A DNA stretch of 64,000 nucleotides from contig CM032228.1 in NCBI GenBank assembly GCA_019009955.1, positions 259,652,001 to 259,716,000 on the forward strand, in the 5' to 3' direction. Each line of letters opens with the position of its first letter. Position 1 is the stretch's first letter. Source of the DNA: Riptortus pedestris. Lineage: Eukaryota; Arthropoda; Insecta; Hemiptera; Alydidae. Positions 12,041-23,300 of the stretch are shown piece by piece. The notes under the pieces were generated by a model. The model saw nothing but the letters and a program-made list of their open reading frames with translations. It ran no database searches and was not told the origin of the DNA. Position numbers and translations under genes: made by a program.

Positions 12041-12590
12041 TAAAAATTCAAATCTATGTTATTTTTATAATAACAGTAACACAATGCACCAAGTGAAGAA
12101 TACTGCTCTCCCCCCCCCCCCCACGTTTCTTCTCGCAAACATTAAGTCATGAGAAACGCCAGTTTCGCCTTAAGACTATTTAATACTTTATTTAATTAAA
12201 ACGTGAAAATTATTTGAACAAACAGTTTTAGTATTGTGAATATATTGTGATCAGATTTGTTAGTATAATTTAATGCATTACAGAATTGAGATCCTATATG
12301 AGTGGTAGGTTGGCAGGAGTGAGCCTAAGGACGTGTGGGGATAGTTTCTGTGCCCTATCAGTTCTGCCGATTCCCTGCCAACTTCATATTGTTCTATGTT
12401 TACATCTTACTTGATCCTTATACTTTAAGCAATGTAGAGATATTCACAGTAATGTGAATTTGTTTAATTATCATAAATAAATACTTTAAATGGATGAACG
12501 CTGGGGAGGTGCACCCAGTTTTAATTGGTAATTATTAACTCTGATCCATTAATATATTATATGCATTACTGAACACATTATGTCCCAATA
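12041..12590. other. Non-coding stretch
   Basis: A/T-rich sequence with a poly(C) run at about 12108-12121. A perfect 9-bp inverted pair GTTGGCAGG / CCTGCCAAC (12309-12317 and 12374-12382) encloses about 57 bases and could form a hairpin. No coding frame or RNA gene is recognised. Confidence 0.5.
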
Positions 12591-12719
12591 TGAATATACA
12601 GTTACCAATCGACACTTACAAAAGAGTATTTTTCATAGCGGTTATGACGTACCTAAAAGAGGTGTCAACGCTGGGCTTTGTACTGCATAAAGGGAAAGGA
12701 ACTTTTATTCATACATTGT

Positions 12720-13866
12720 TTGGAAGACAGTCATTTTTGGCTATGGTGTCTGTTTGTTTGTTACCTTTTCACGTGAAAAACAGTGAACAGAATTTTAAGA
12801 AACATTGTATGTATATTATTACTACTTAGCCAACTTAGACTTTAGGCTACACTAATATTCTCTGAGACGAACAGGAGTGGGGGTTATAGGGGAGGCCTGA
12901 AATTAAAAATTTCTTATTGGTTTTTTGGCAAATATTTTCATGACAAAAATTGTTTATTTTTTTATTTAGAGCAACTTTAAATATACACATTTTGTAGTTT
13001 ACCGAAGTTTAAACGAGGTATTCGCTAGAAACTATTGCTGGAGTCAAGAATTCTAAAGGCCAAAAAAGACTAAACCAAACTCGACGAAACCTTCGAACGG
13101 GAGTGGGCGTTATAAGGGAAGCCTGAAATAAAAATTCCAGATATTTTATTTTCTATTTGTTTTTCGGCAAATAAGTTCATGACAAAATTTGTTTACTTTG
13201 TTATTTAGAGTAACTTTTGTTTAATTCACTTTTGTCATAAACCAAGTATAAACAAGATATAATAACACTATAAGTTATAAGATAACACTAAAAACTAAAG
13301 CGGGAGTCAACAAGTTTATTGGGTACTCACGATTGAAGCGAACATAACAAAACTAGTTATGTGATACAGCATTAAATCTTCCAATATATAAATATTGTTA
13401 GGTAGGGACACGAGTGTGGGTTTTAAGTGAGGCCTGAATTGAAAAATCGCGCTATTTCGTTTTGTATTGTTTTAAGGCAAACGTGCACATGACAAAAGTT
13501 GTTTCTTGTGCTAGTGAAAGTAACTTTTGTCATATACACTTTTGTTGTATACTGAAGTGTCGAATATAGGCTAAAAACAATAGAGAGGGGTCAAACATTT
13601 TATAGGTCACAAATGGCTTAACCGAACCAAATTCGGCATGTGTATTAAGTCAACCATGATTATAAGCTATATCAAAAGTTTTAGATACTAACAGGAGTGG
13701 GGGTTGTAGGGGAAGCCGAAAAGGAAAAATAGTGATATTTCACTTCCTACTGGTTTTTCGGCACACATGCACATATCAGAAATTGTTTATTTTGTTAGGC
13801 AAAGTAACTTTTGTTATATTGTCATTTGTCGTACAACGAAGTATGCACGAGATACACATTTTTAGC
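12720..13866. repeat. Old composite repeat, copy 1: leader plus four ~230-310-bp subrepeats
   Basis: The leader contains GGTGTCTGTTTGTTTGTT and ACCTTTTCACG. Four diverged subrepeats then start near 12871, 13099, 13411 and 13691 at a CAGGAGTGGGGGTTAT-like motif. Each carries GGCAAATATxxACATGACAAA, TTTGTTATTTAGAGTAAC and an ACCGAACTAAACCAAACTCG-like tail. The divergence shows age. The terminal part (13865-13888) holds a near-palindrome GATTTCCCTGAAGGGAAATC. The segment is probably an internal part of an old non-autonomous transposon; the superfamily is not determined. Confidence 0.7.
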
Positions 13867-13981
13867 AGATTTCCCTGAAGGGAAATCAGCTATTGAGGTC
13901 GTACTCATGACGCGATTTTCGAAAATTTTCTTCAAATGTCCATCGATCCTACCCAGGAGATGACGAAAATGAGGTCCGTTC

Positions 13982-13986
<5 letters not shown>

Positions 13987-14042
<56 letters not shown>
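13987..14042. repeat. (TA)28 microsatellite
   Basis: Uninterrupted alternating T and A for 56 bp, between the two copies of the composite repeat. Confidence 0.98.
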
Positions 14043-14047
<5 letters not shown>

Positions 14048-14139
14048 GTAACCTCTGTCTGTACATTGATTTTTTTTGAGAAATTTCACGATAACTTTTC
14101 GTTTCACATGTCATAGACACCATAACTGCATTTTGTTTC

Positions 14140-15310
14140 TTTGGTGTCTGTTTGTTTGTTTATATGTTTGTTTATTTGTTTGTTTATTTGTTTGTTTGTT
14201 TGTTACCTTTTCACGCATAAACGGCTGAACCGAATTTTATGAAACTTGGTATGTATATTACTACTAACCCAACTTAGACTTTAGGCTATATTAATATCCT
14301 CTGAGACGAACAGGAGTGGGGGTTATAAGGGAAGCCAGAAAAAATAAAAATTGCGATATTTCGATTCCTGTTGGGTTTTCGGCAAATATGCACATAACAA
14401 AAGTTGTTTATTTTGTTATTTAGAGTAACTTTTGTTATATACACTTTCGTCGTATACCGAGTTATAAACGAGATATACGCTAAAACCTATAGAGGAAGTG
14501 AACTATTTTATATGGCACAAAAGAATCAACCAAACTAAATAAAACTCGGTATGTGTATTAGCACTAACGCTTTCATTATAACAAGCCATGCCAACATTTC
14601 TAGGGACGGGCAGGAGTGGGGGTTATAAGGAAAGCCAGAAATAAAAAATAGCGATATTTCGTTTCTTATTGGTTTTTCGGCATATATGAACATAACAAAA
14701 GTTGTTTATTGTGTAATTTAGAGTAACTTTTGTTATATTCACTTTTGCCGTATACGGAAGTATAAATGAGTTATACTCTAAAAACTATAGCGGGAGTCCA
14801 CAATTTTATTTGGCACAAAAGACTCAACCGAACTAAACCAAACTCGATATTTGAATTAGTACTAACGCCTTCCTTATAATAAGCATTACTAACATTTCTA
14901 GGGACGGGCAGGAGTGGGGGTTATATGGAAGGCCTGAAATTAAAAATAGCGATATTTCGTTTCCTATTGCTTTTTGACCAAATATGCACATAACAAAAGT
15001 TATTCGTTTTGTTATTTAGAGTAACTTTTGTTATATGCACTTTTGCCGTATACGGAAGTATAAATGAGTTATACGCTAAAACCTATAGCGGGAGTCCACA
15101 ATTTTATTTGGCACAAAAGACTCAACCGAACTAAACCAAACTCGGTATTTGAATTAGCACTAACGCCTTCCTTATAATAAGCCATACTATTTCTAGGGAC
15201 GGGCAGGAGTGGGAGTTGTAAGGGAGGCCTGAAATTAAAATAGTGATTTCCTATTGGGGTTTCGGCAAATATGCAAATAACAAAAGTTGTTTAATTTGTT
15301 ATTTAGAGAA
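14140..15310. repeat. Old composite repeat, copy 2: leader plus four ~298-bp subrepeats
   Basis: The same leader (GGTGTCTGTTTGTTTGTT, then ACCTTTTCACG, then GAAACTTGGTATGTATATTA) is followed by subrepeats at 14311, 14611, 14909 and 15204, spaced 300, 298 and 295 bp. The subrepeats are more alike than those of copy 1. A (TTTG)n-rich run lies at 14155-14205. The leader motif CTGAACCGAATTTTATGAAA resembles a sequence widespread in insect non-autonomous repeats, but I cannot name the family. Confidence 0.7.
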
Positions 15311-15419
15311 ATTTTCTCAACACTTCTTTTCAATATGAACTACCAGGTACCTCAAATGAAAAAATTTATTCAAATGTATGTCAATATTTTCTCATTAATA
15401 ATTCAAATCTATGCATAAT

Positions 15420-15633
15420 TCACAGGAAACGGGAAATATGACAATATGCAGAACAGTGAAGTCTTGCATAAAAAAATAATTTTATTATTAACAAATCCAC
15501 ATAAACGACGGGTGTTAACCCTAAAAACTGGGACGGGTAAATGTCATAATATTGTGCAAAGTAAAGCCTTGCCAAAAATATACCACCAACATTCAGCCCC
15601 AAATGAATTCCCTAGCGAAGCCGGGTATCTCAG

Positions 15634-15635
<2 letters not shown>
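15420..15635. repeat. Diverged ~50-bp direct duplication and transposon-like end
   Basis: ACGGGAAATATGACAATATG (from about 15429) and ACGGGTAAATGTCATAATAT (from about 15533) begin two related stretches that each continue to CTTGCxxAAAA. The stretch ends in GCGAAGCCGGGTATCTCAGC TAA just before a TA run, a phrase I associate with ends of insect non-autonomous elements; this is a weak inference. Confidence 0.35.

Positions 15636-15696
<61 letters not shown>
15636..15696. repeat. (TA)n microsatellite
   Basis: About 60 bp of uninterrupted TA dinucleotides. Confidence 0.98.
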
Positions 15697-15700
<4 letters not shown>

Positions 15701-17309
15701 CTGTTAACGCTCTAGCGGTCGCAATTTTTGTTTGATCGTTACGAAACTCGATATTTAACCGTTTTATGTAAAAAGACAGATCAAGTTCGTTAATGGCTGA
15801 AATCGGACCAGAAAGAGGGGGGGTTTAGAGGGGGGGATTTTCGAAAATTCAGAATATCTCCGTTATTATGCATCGAATCGAAAAATTGTACAGAACCAAT
15901 CTTATTGCAAATTAAATTTACTATAAATATTGTTATATACATTTATTCTCTATCTTGAATATTAACCGAGATATTTGCATTTTTATGAAGTCTGTGGTGG
16001 GGTATACTTCGGATTATGTCGGCCATCTTCGTCATTTCTCGGCTCAGGCGGAAGCTTCTTCTAACCTGGCGATTTTAACCTTACCTTACCTTCGTTACTT
16101 TGTGAGATTTATGCAAATACGTTCTGTTCATCGCCCCCCCCCTCCTTTAGTTCTTGGACTACTAAAATTTGAGTTATTAAAATATAAATTATTCTTACAA
16201 TTCAGAAGCCGTTTCAGTTGGGTATTTATTTTAATTAACTGAAAGATTTCTCATTATCTAATCACGGTGTTATTGTGTTACCAGTATGCAGATTTCTCTA
16301 TTGTAAACCTTCACGTGGGAAATCTGCTTAGTTTACGCAGCCCCTGCGTGACGGACTTTTTAGTTATATTAATTAGAAAATAACTTTGATATTTATTTCC
16401 AATAGAAATTTAAACAATAACACCATTTCGATTATTTCATTTGTATAAATAATTAATTAATTTGAACAATTTAAACAAAGTCTTGACGGATTTGCACGAC
16501 GTGTGCCAGCGGAACGTTTCTCAAATCAAACTCTTCACATCCTTTATTCATATACTTATTATGTTTTTAAATGGAGTCATTTTATATCACATTATTGCTA
16601 GAAATTGCCTCGAATATATATAATGAAATTTAGAAAAAAATAAGCACAAGAGACAAAGATTTTAATTTTATGGTTATCCAGGTTGATAAATGAATGAATT
16701 ACACCATGAGAAGTGAAGATCTTTCTTTACTGTAATTAGAGTTGGAATGTTGTGGTTTGGAGAAACAGTACATTGATAAATGCTAAGTGTGTGCCTAATT
16801 ATGAAACGCATTCAACAACTTCATTTCTCACACTTGTTGCTCCAGCTCAATTCCAAACATTTACCAATTTTGCTGTAAGTCAATATTAATAGAGTAGTCT
16901 CTATTGGCAATATATGCGCTCACTTTATTTCTTAAAAAACAATTAATGAAAAAATAACTTAATTGATTTAAAATTAAGATAACATTATCAAACTGTTCAT
17001 ATCAATCACGGATTCCCAATATCAACGATTTGATTTCCTTATCCATCACAATATTTTTCAATTCCGGAAGAAACAATAATGCAACGTAAACGTAAAGTTT
17101 TGATTTTGAAGTTTGAGATGAAAGCGATTCCAAAACTTGGATAGAGGTTCATTCCATTCTTATTACAAAGTTGAAAAGTGATTCTGCTACGGATAAAAGC
17201 GGGAAAGGACAAACGTAAACACCCATTTAAAATTGGCTCTCGTCTGTTCTTATCTCAAGACATTTTTGTCTCAATACAGTTCTCTTTGTTTACTTAATTC
17301 TAAGACGTC
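15697..17309. other. A/T-rich stretch, no gene recognised
   Basis: Contains G-runs near 15820-15838 and a C-run at about 16135-16142, and stems such as CGCAGCCCCTGCG near 16337. A 95-codon open frame at 15955-16242 runs through poly-Pro and A/T-rich sequence and resembles nothing I know. From 16371 to 17309 I see only A/T-rich non-coding sequence. Confidence 0.5.
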
Positions 17310-20300
17310 GCCTTGAGAGAGGGTTGGATACTAGTGTTATAAGGGAATATATCTCGCCGAAGAAGGTTGGATACTAGCGTTAAAGGAGCAAATATATCAC
17401 AGAAGAAGGTTGGATACTAGTGTTATAGGGGCAAATATATCACAGAAGAAGGTTGGGTAATAGTGTTATAGGGGCAAATATATCACAGAAGAAGGTTGGA
17501 TAATAGTGTTATAGGGGCAAATATATCACAGAAGAAGGTTGGATACTAGTGTTATAGGGGCAAATATATCACAGAAGAAGGTTGGATACTAGTGTTATAG
17601 GGGCAAATATATCACAGAAGAAGGTTGGATACTAGTGTTATAGGGGCAAATATATCACAGAAGAAGGTTGGATACTAGTGTTATAGGGGCAAATATATCA
17701 CAGAAGAAGGTTGGATACTAGTGTTATAGGGGCAAATATATCACAGAAGAAGGTTGGATACTAGTGTTATAGGGGCAAATATATCACAGAAGAAGGTTGG
17801 GTAATAGTGTTATAGGGGCAAATATATCACAGAAGAAGGTTGGATACTAGTGTTATAGGGGCAAATATATCACAGAAGAAGGTTGGGTAATAGTGTTATA
17901 GGGGCAAATATATCACAGAAGAAGGTTGGATACTAGTGTTATAGGGGCAAATATATCACAGAAGAAGGTTGGATACTAGCGTTAAAGGAGCAAATATATC
18001 ACAGAAGAAGGTTGGATACTAGTGTTATAGGGGCAAATATATCACAGAAGAAGGTTGGATACTAGTGTTATAGGGGCAAATATATCACAGAAGAAGGTTG
18101 GATACTAGTGTTATAGGGGCAAATATATCACAGAAGAAGGTTGGATACTAGTGTTATAGGGGCAAATATATCACAGAAGAAGGTTGGATACTAGTGTTAT
18201 AGGGGCAAATATATCACAGAAGAAGGTTGGATACTAGTGTTATAGGGGCAAATATATCACAGAAGAAGGTTGGATACTAGTGTTATAGGGGCAAATATAT
18301 CACAGAAGAAGGTTGGATACTAGTGTTATAGGGGCAAATATATCACAGAAGAAGGTTGGATACTAGTGTTATAGGGGCAAATATATCACAGAAGAAGGTT
18401 GGATACTAGTGTTATAGGGGCAAATATATCACAGAAGAAGGTTGGATACTAGTGTTATAGGGGCAAATATATCACAGAAGAAGGTTGGATACTAGTGTTA
18501 TAGGGGCAAATATATCACAGAAGAAGGTTGGATACTAGTGTTATAGGGGCAAATATATCACAGAAGAAGGTTGGATACTAGTGTTATAGGGGCAAATATA
18601 TCACAGAAGAAGGTTGGATACTAGTGTTATAGGGGCAAATATATCACAGAAGAAGGTTGGATACTAGTGTTATAGGGGCAAATATATCACAGAAGAAGGT
18701 TGGATACTAGTGTTATAGGGGCAAATATATCACAGAAGAAGGTTGGATACTAGTGTTATAGGGGCAAATATATCACAGAAGAAGGTTGGATACTAGTGTT
18801 ATAGGGGCAAATATATCACAGAAGAAGGTTGGATACTAGTGTTATAGGGGCAAATATATCACAGAAGAAGGTTGGATACTAGTGTTATAGGGGCAAATAT
18901 ATCACAGAAGAAGGTTGGATACTAGTGTTATAGGGGCAAATATATCACAGAAGAAGGTTGGATACTAGTGTTATAGGGGCAAATATATCACAGAAGAAGG
19001 TTGGATACTAGTGTTATAGGGGCAAATATATCACAGAAGAAGGTTGGATACTAGTGTTATAGGGGCAAATATATCACAGAAGAAGGTTGGATACTAGTGT
19101 TATAGGGGCAAATATATCACAGAAGAAGGTTGGATACTAGTGTTATAGGGGCAAATATATCACAGAAGAAGGTTGGATACTAGTGTTATAGGGGCAAATA
19201 TATCACAGAAGAAGGTTGGATACTAGTGTTATAGGGGCAAATATATCACAGAAGAAGGTTGGATACTAGTGTTATAGGGGCAAATATATCACAGAAGAAG
19301 GTTGGATACTAGTGTTATGAGGGCAAATATATCACAGAAGAAGGTTGGATACTAGTGTTATAGGGGCAAATATATCACAGAAGAAGGTTGGATACTAGTG
19401 TTATAGGGGCAAATATATCACAGAAGAAGGTTGGATACTAGTGTTATAGGGGCAAATATATCACAGAAGAAGGTTGGATACTAGTGTTATAGGGGCAAAT
19501 ATATCACAGAAGAAGGTTGGATACTAGTGTTATAGGGGCAAATATATCACAGAAGAAGGTTGGATACTAGTGTTATAGGGGCAAATATATCACAGAAGAA
19601 GGTTGGATACTAGTGTTATAAGGGAATATATCTCGCCGAAGAAGGTTGGATACTAGCGTTAAAGGAGCAAATATATCACAGAAGAAGGTTGGATACTAGT
19701 GTTATAGGGGCAAATATATCACAGAAGAAGGTTGGATACTAGTGTTATAGGGGCAAATATATCACAGAAGAAGGTTGGATACTAGTGTTATAGGGGCAAA
19801 TATATCACAGAAGAAGGTTGGGTAATAGTGTTATAGGGGCAAATATATCACAGAAGAAGGTTGGATACTAGTGTTATAGGGGCAAATATATCACAGAAGA
19901 AGGTTGGATACTAGTGTTATAGGGGCAAATATATCACAGAAGAAGGTTGGATACTAGTGTTATAGGGGCAAATATATCACAGAAGAAGGTTGGATACTAG
20001 TGTTATAGGGGCAAATATATCACAGAAGAAGGTTGGATACTAGTGTTATAAGGGAATATATCTCGCCGAAGAAGGTTGGATACTAGCGTTAAAGGAGCAA
20101 ATATATCACAGAAGAAGGTTGGATACTAGTGTTATAGGGGCAAATATATCACAGAAGAAGGTTGGATACTAGTGTTATAGGGGCAAATATATCACAGAAG
20201 AAGGTTGGATACTAGCGTTAAAGGAGCAAATATATCACAGAAGAAGGTTGGATACTAGTGTTATAGGGGCAAATATATCACAGAAGAAGGTTGGATACTA

Positions 20301-20370
20301 GTGTTATAGGGGCAAATATATCACAGAAGAATGTTGGAGACTAGTGTAAAAGGGGAGATATCTCGCCGAA
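17310..20370. repeat. 43-bp tandem satellite (about 71 copies), highly homogeneous
   Basis: The unit is GAAGAAGGTTGGATACTAGT followed by GTTATAGGGGCAAATATATC and ACA, period 43 bp. Most copies are identical over thousands of bases. A rare pair of variants (AAGGGAATATATCTCGCC followed by GCGTTAAAGGAGC) recurs near 17340, 19618 and 20048; the gaps of about 2279 and 430 bp equal 53 and 10 units, so register is kept. A GGGTAATAGTG variant recurs near 17455, 17802, 17886 and 19828. Stops occur in the frames, so no coding role is suggested. Confidence 0.98.
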
Positions 20371-23300
20371 GAATTTAGTGCCGGAGGAAGTTATGTTGAA
20401 AGGAGCAACGGTAACAGCATCTTACGCTATTTATTTAGTGCCGGAGGAAAGTATGTTGATGGGAGTTGCTGTAACAGCATCTTACGCCATTTATTTAGTG
20501 CCGGAGGAAAGTATGTTTACGGGAGTTGCAGTAACAGCATCTTACGCCATTTATTTAGTGCTGGAGGAAGGTATGTTGATGGGAGTTGCTGTAACAGCAT
20601 CTTACGCCATTTATTTAGTGCCAGAGGAAGGTATGTTGATGGGAGTTGCAGTAACTGCATCTTACGCCATTTATATATTGCCAGAGGAAGGTATGTTGAT
20701 GGGAGTTGCAGTAACTGCATCTTACGCCATTTATTTAGTCCCGGAGGAAGGTATGGTGACTGGAGCTGCAGTAACAGCATCTTACGCCATTTATTTAGTG
20801 CGAGAGGAAGGTATGTTGATGGGAGTTGCAGTAACAGCATCTTATGCCATTTGTTTTGTGCCGGAGGACAGAATGTTGACGGGAGCTGCAGTAACAGCAT
20901 CTTACGCCATTTATTTAGTGCCGGAGGAAGGTATGTTGACGGGAGATGGGGTAGCAGCATCTTACGGCATTTATTTAGTGCCGGAAGAAAGAATGTTGAC
21001 TGGAGCTACGGTAACAGCATCTTACGCCATTTATTTATTGACGGAGGAAGGTATGTGGACGGAAGATGGGGTAACAGCATCTTACGCCATTTATTTAGTG
21101 CTGGAGGAAGGTATGTTGACGGGAGCTGCAGTAACAGCATCTTATGCCATTTATTTAGTGGTGGAGGAAGATTTGTTGACGGGAGCTACAGTAACAGCAT
21201 CTTACGCCATTTATTTAGTACCGGAAGTAGGTATGTTGACGGGAGTTGCAGTAACTGCATCTTACGCCATTTATCTAGTTCCAGAGGAAGGTATGTTGAC
21301 GGGAGCTGCAGTAACAGCATCTAGCGGAATTTATTTAGTGCCGGAGGAATGTATGATGACTCGAGCTACTGTAAAATAAACTTACGCCATTTATATAGTG
21401 CCTGAGGAAGGTATGTTGAATGGAGTTGCAGTAACAGCATCTTACGCCATTTAATTAGTGCCGGAGTAAAGTATGTTGACGGGAGCTGCAGTAACAGCAT
21501 CTTACGCCATTTATTTAGTGCCGGAGGAAGGTATGTGTACGGGAGTTGCAGTAACTGCATCTTACGCCATTTATTTAGTGCCGGAGAAAACTATGTTGAC
21601 GGGAGCTACGGTATCAGCATCTTAAGACACTTATTTAGTGCCGGAGGAAGGTATGTTGACGGGAGTTGCAGTAACAGCATCTTACTCCATTTATTTAGGG
21701 CGAGAGGAAGGTAGTTTGAAAGGAGCTACTGTATCAGCATCTTTCGCTATTTATTTAGTGCCAGAGGAAGGTATGTAAACAGGTGTTGCGGTAACTGCTT
21801 CTTACGCAATTTATTTAGTGCTGGAGGAAGGTATGTTTATGGGAGCTGCTGTAACAGCATCTTACGCCATTTTGTTAGTGCCGGTGTAAAGTATGTTGAC
21901 GGGAGCTACAGTAATAGCATCTTACGCCATTTATTTAGTCCCGGAGGAAGGTATGTTGAATGGATTTGCAGTAACAGCATCTTACGCCTTTTAATTAGTG
22001 CGGAGTGCAGTAACAGCATCTTACGCCATTTATTTAGTGCCGGAGGAAGGTATGTTGACGGGAGCTACAGTAACAGCATCTTACGCCATTTATTTAGTGC
22101 CGGAGGAAGGTATGTTGACGGGAGCTACAGTAACAGCATCTTACGCCATTTATTTAGTGCCGGAGGAAGGTATGTGGACGGGAGCTGGGGTAACAGCATC
22201 TTACGCCATTTATTTAGTGCCAGAGGAAAGAATGTTGACGGGAGCTGCAGAGACAGCATCTTACGCAATTTATTTAGTGCCGGAGGAAGGTATGTTGAAG
22301 AGAGCTGCGGTTACAGCATCTTACGCCATTTATTTAGTGCCGGAGGAATGAATGTTGACGGGAGCTACGGCAACTGAATCTTACGTCATTTAATTAGTGC
22401 CGGAGTAATGTATGTTGACGTGAGCTGCAGTAACAGCATCTTACGCCATTTAGTTAGTGCCAGAGGAAGGTATGTTGACGTGAGCTGCAGTAACAGCATC
22501 TTACGCCATTTAGTTTGTGCCGGTGGAAGGTATGTTGACGGGAGCTACAGCAACAACATCTTACGCCATTTATTTAGTGCCGGAGGAAGGTATGTTGACG
22601 GGTGTTGCGGTAACAGCATCTTACGCCATTTATTTAGTGCCGGAGGAAGGTATGTTGACGGGAGCTACGGTAACAGCATCATACGCCATTTATTTTTTGC
22701 CAGAGGAAGGTATGTTGAAGGGAGCTGCGGTTACAGCATCTTACGCCATTTACTTAGTGCCGGAGAAAAGAATGTTGACGGGAGCTGCATTACAGCATCT
22801 TACGCCATTTATTAAGTGCTGGAGGAAGGTTTGTTGACGGAAGCTTCAGTAACAGCATCTTACGCCATTTATTTAGTGCCGGAAGAAGGTATGTGGACGG
22901 GAGATGGGGTAACAGCATCTTACGCCATTTATTTAGTGCCAGAGGAAAGAATGTTGACGGGAGCTGCTTTACAGCATCTTACGCCATTTATTTAGTGCCG
23001 GAGTAAAGTATGTTGACGGGAGCTACAGCAACAGCATCTTACGCCATTTCTTTAGTGCCGGAGGAAGGTTTGTTAACGGGAGCTACAGCAACAGCATCTT
23101 ACGCCCTTTATATAGTGTCAAAGGAAGCCATGTTGACGGGAGCTGCGGTAACAGCATCTAACGCCATTTCTTTAGTGCCGGAGGAAGGTATGTTGACGGG
23201 AGCTGCGGTAACAGCATCTTACGCCCTTTATATAGTGTCAAAGGAAGCCATGTTGACGGGAGCTGCGGTAACAGCATCTTACGCCCTTTATATAGTGTCA

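Noticed and set aside
12046..15413. 13-bp direct repeat ATTCAAATCTATG at 12046-12058 and 15401-15413, as a target duplication around a 3.3-kb insertion
   Set aside because: The Gypsy homology that ends before the left copy does not resume after the right copy, and the motif is A/T-rich, so chance is likely.
15605..15640. Possible Helitron 3' end (CTAA before a TA run)
   Set aside because: No convincing hairpin of 16-20 nt before it and no matching 5' TC end could be identified.
15955..16242. 95-codon open frame
   Set aside because: Passes through a C-run encoding prolines and A/T-rich sequence; no domain, no splice or start context.
20378..21379. 333-codon protein of repeats related to VTASYAIYLVPEEGM
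   Set aside because: The array is a 60-bp satellite; later units contain stops and frame-changing indels at many places, and antisense frames are also open.
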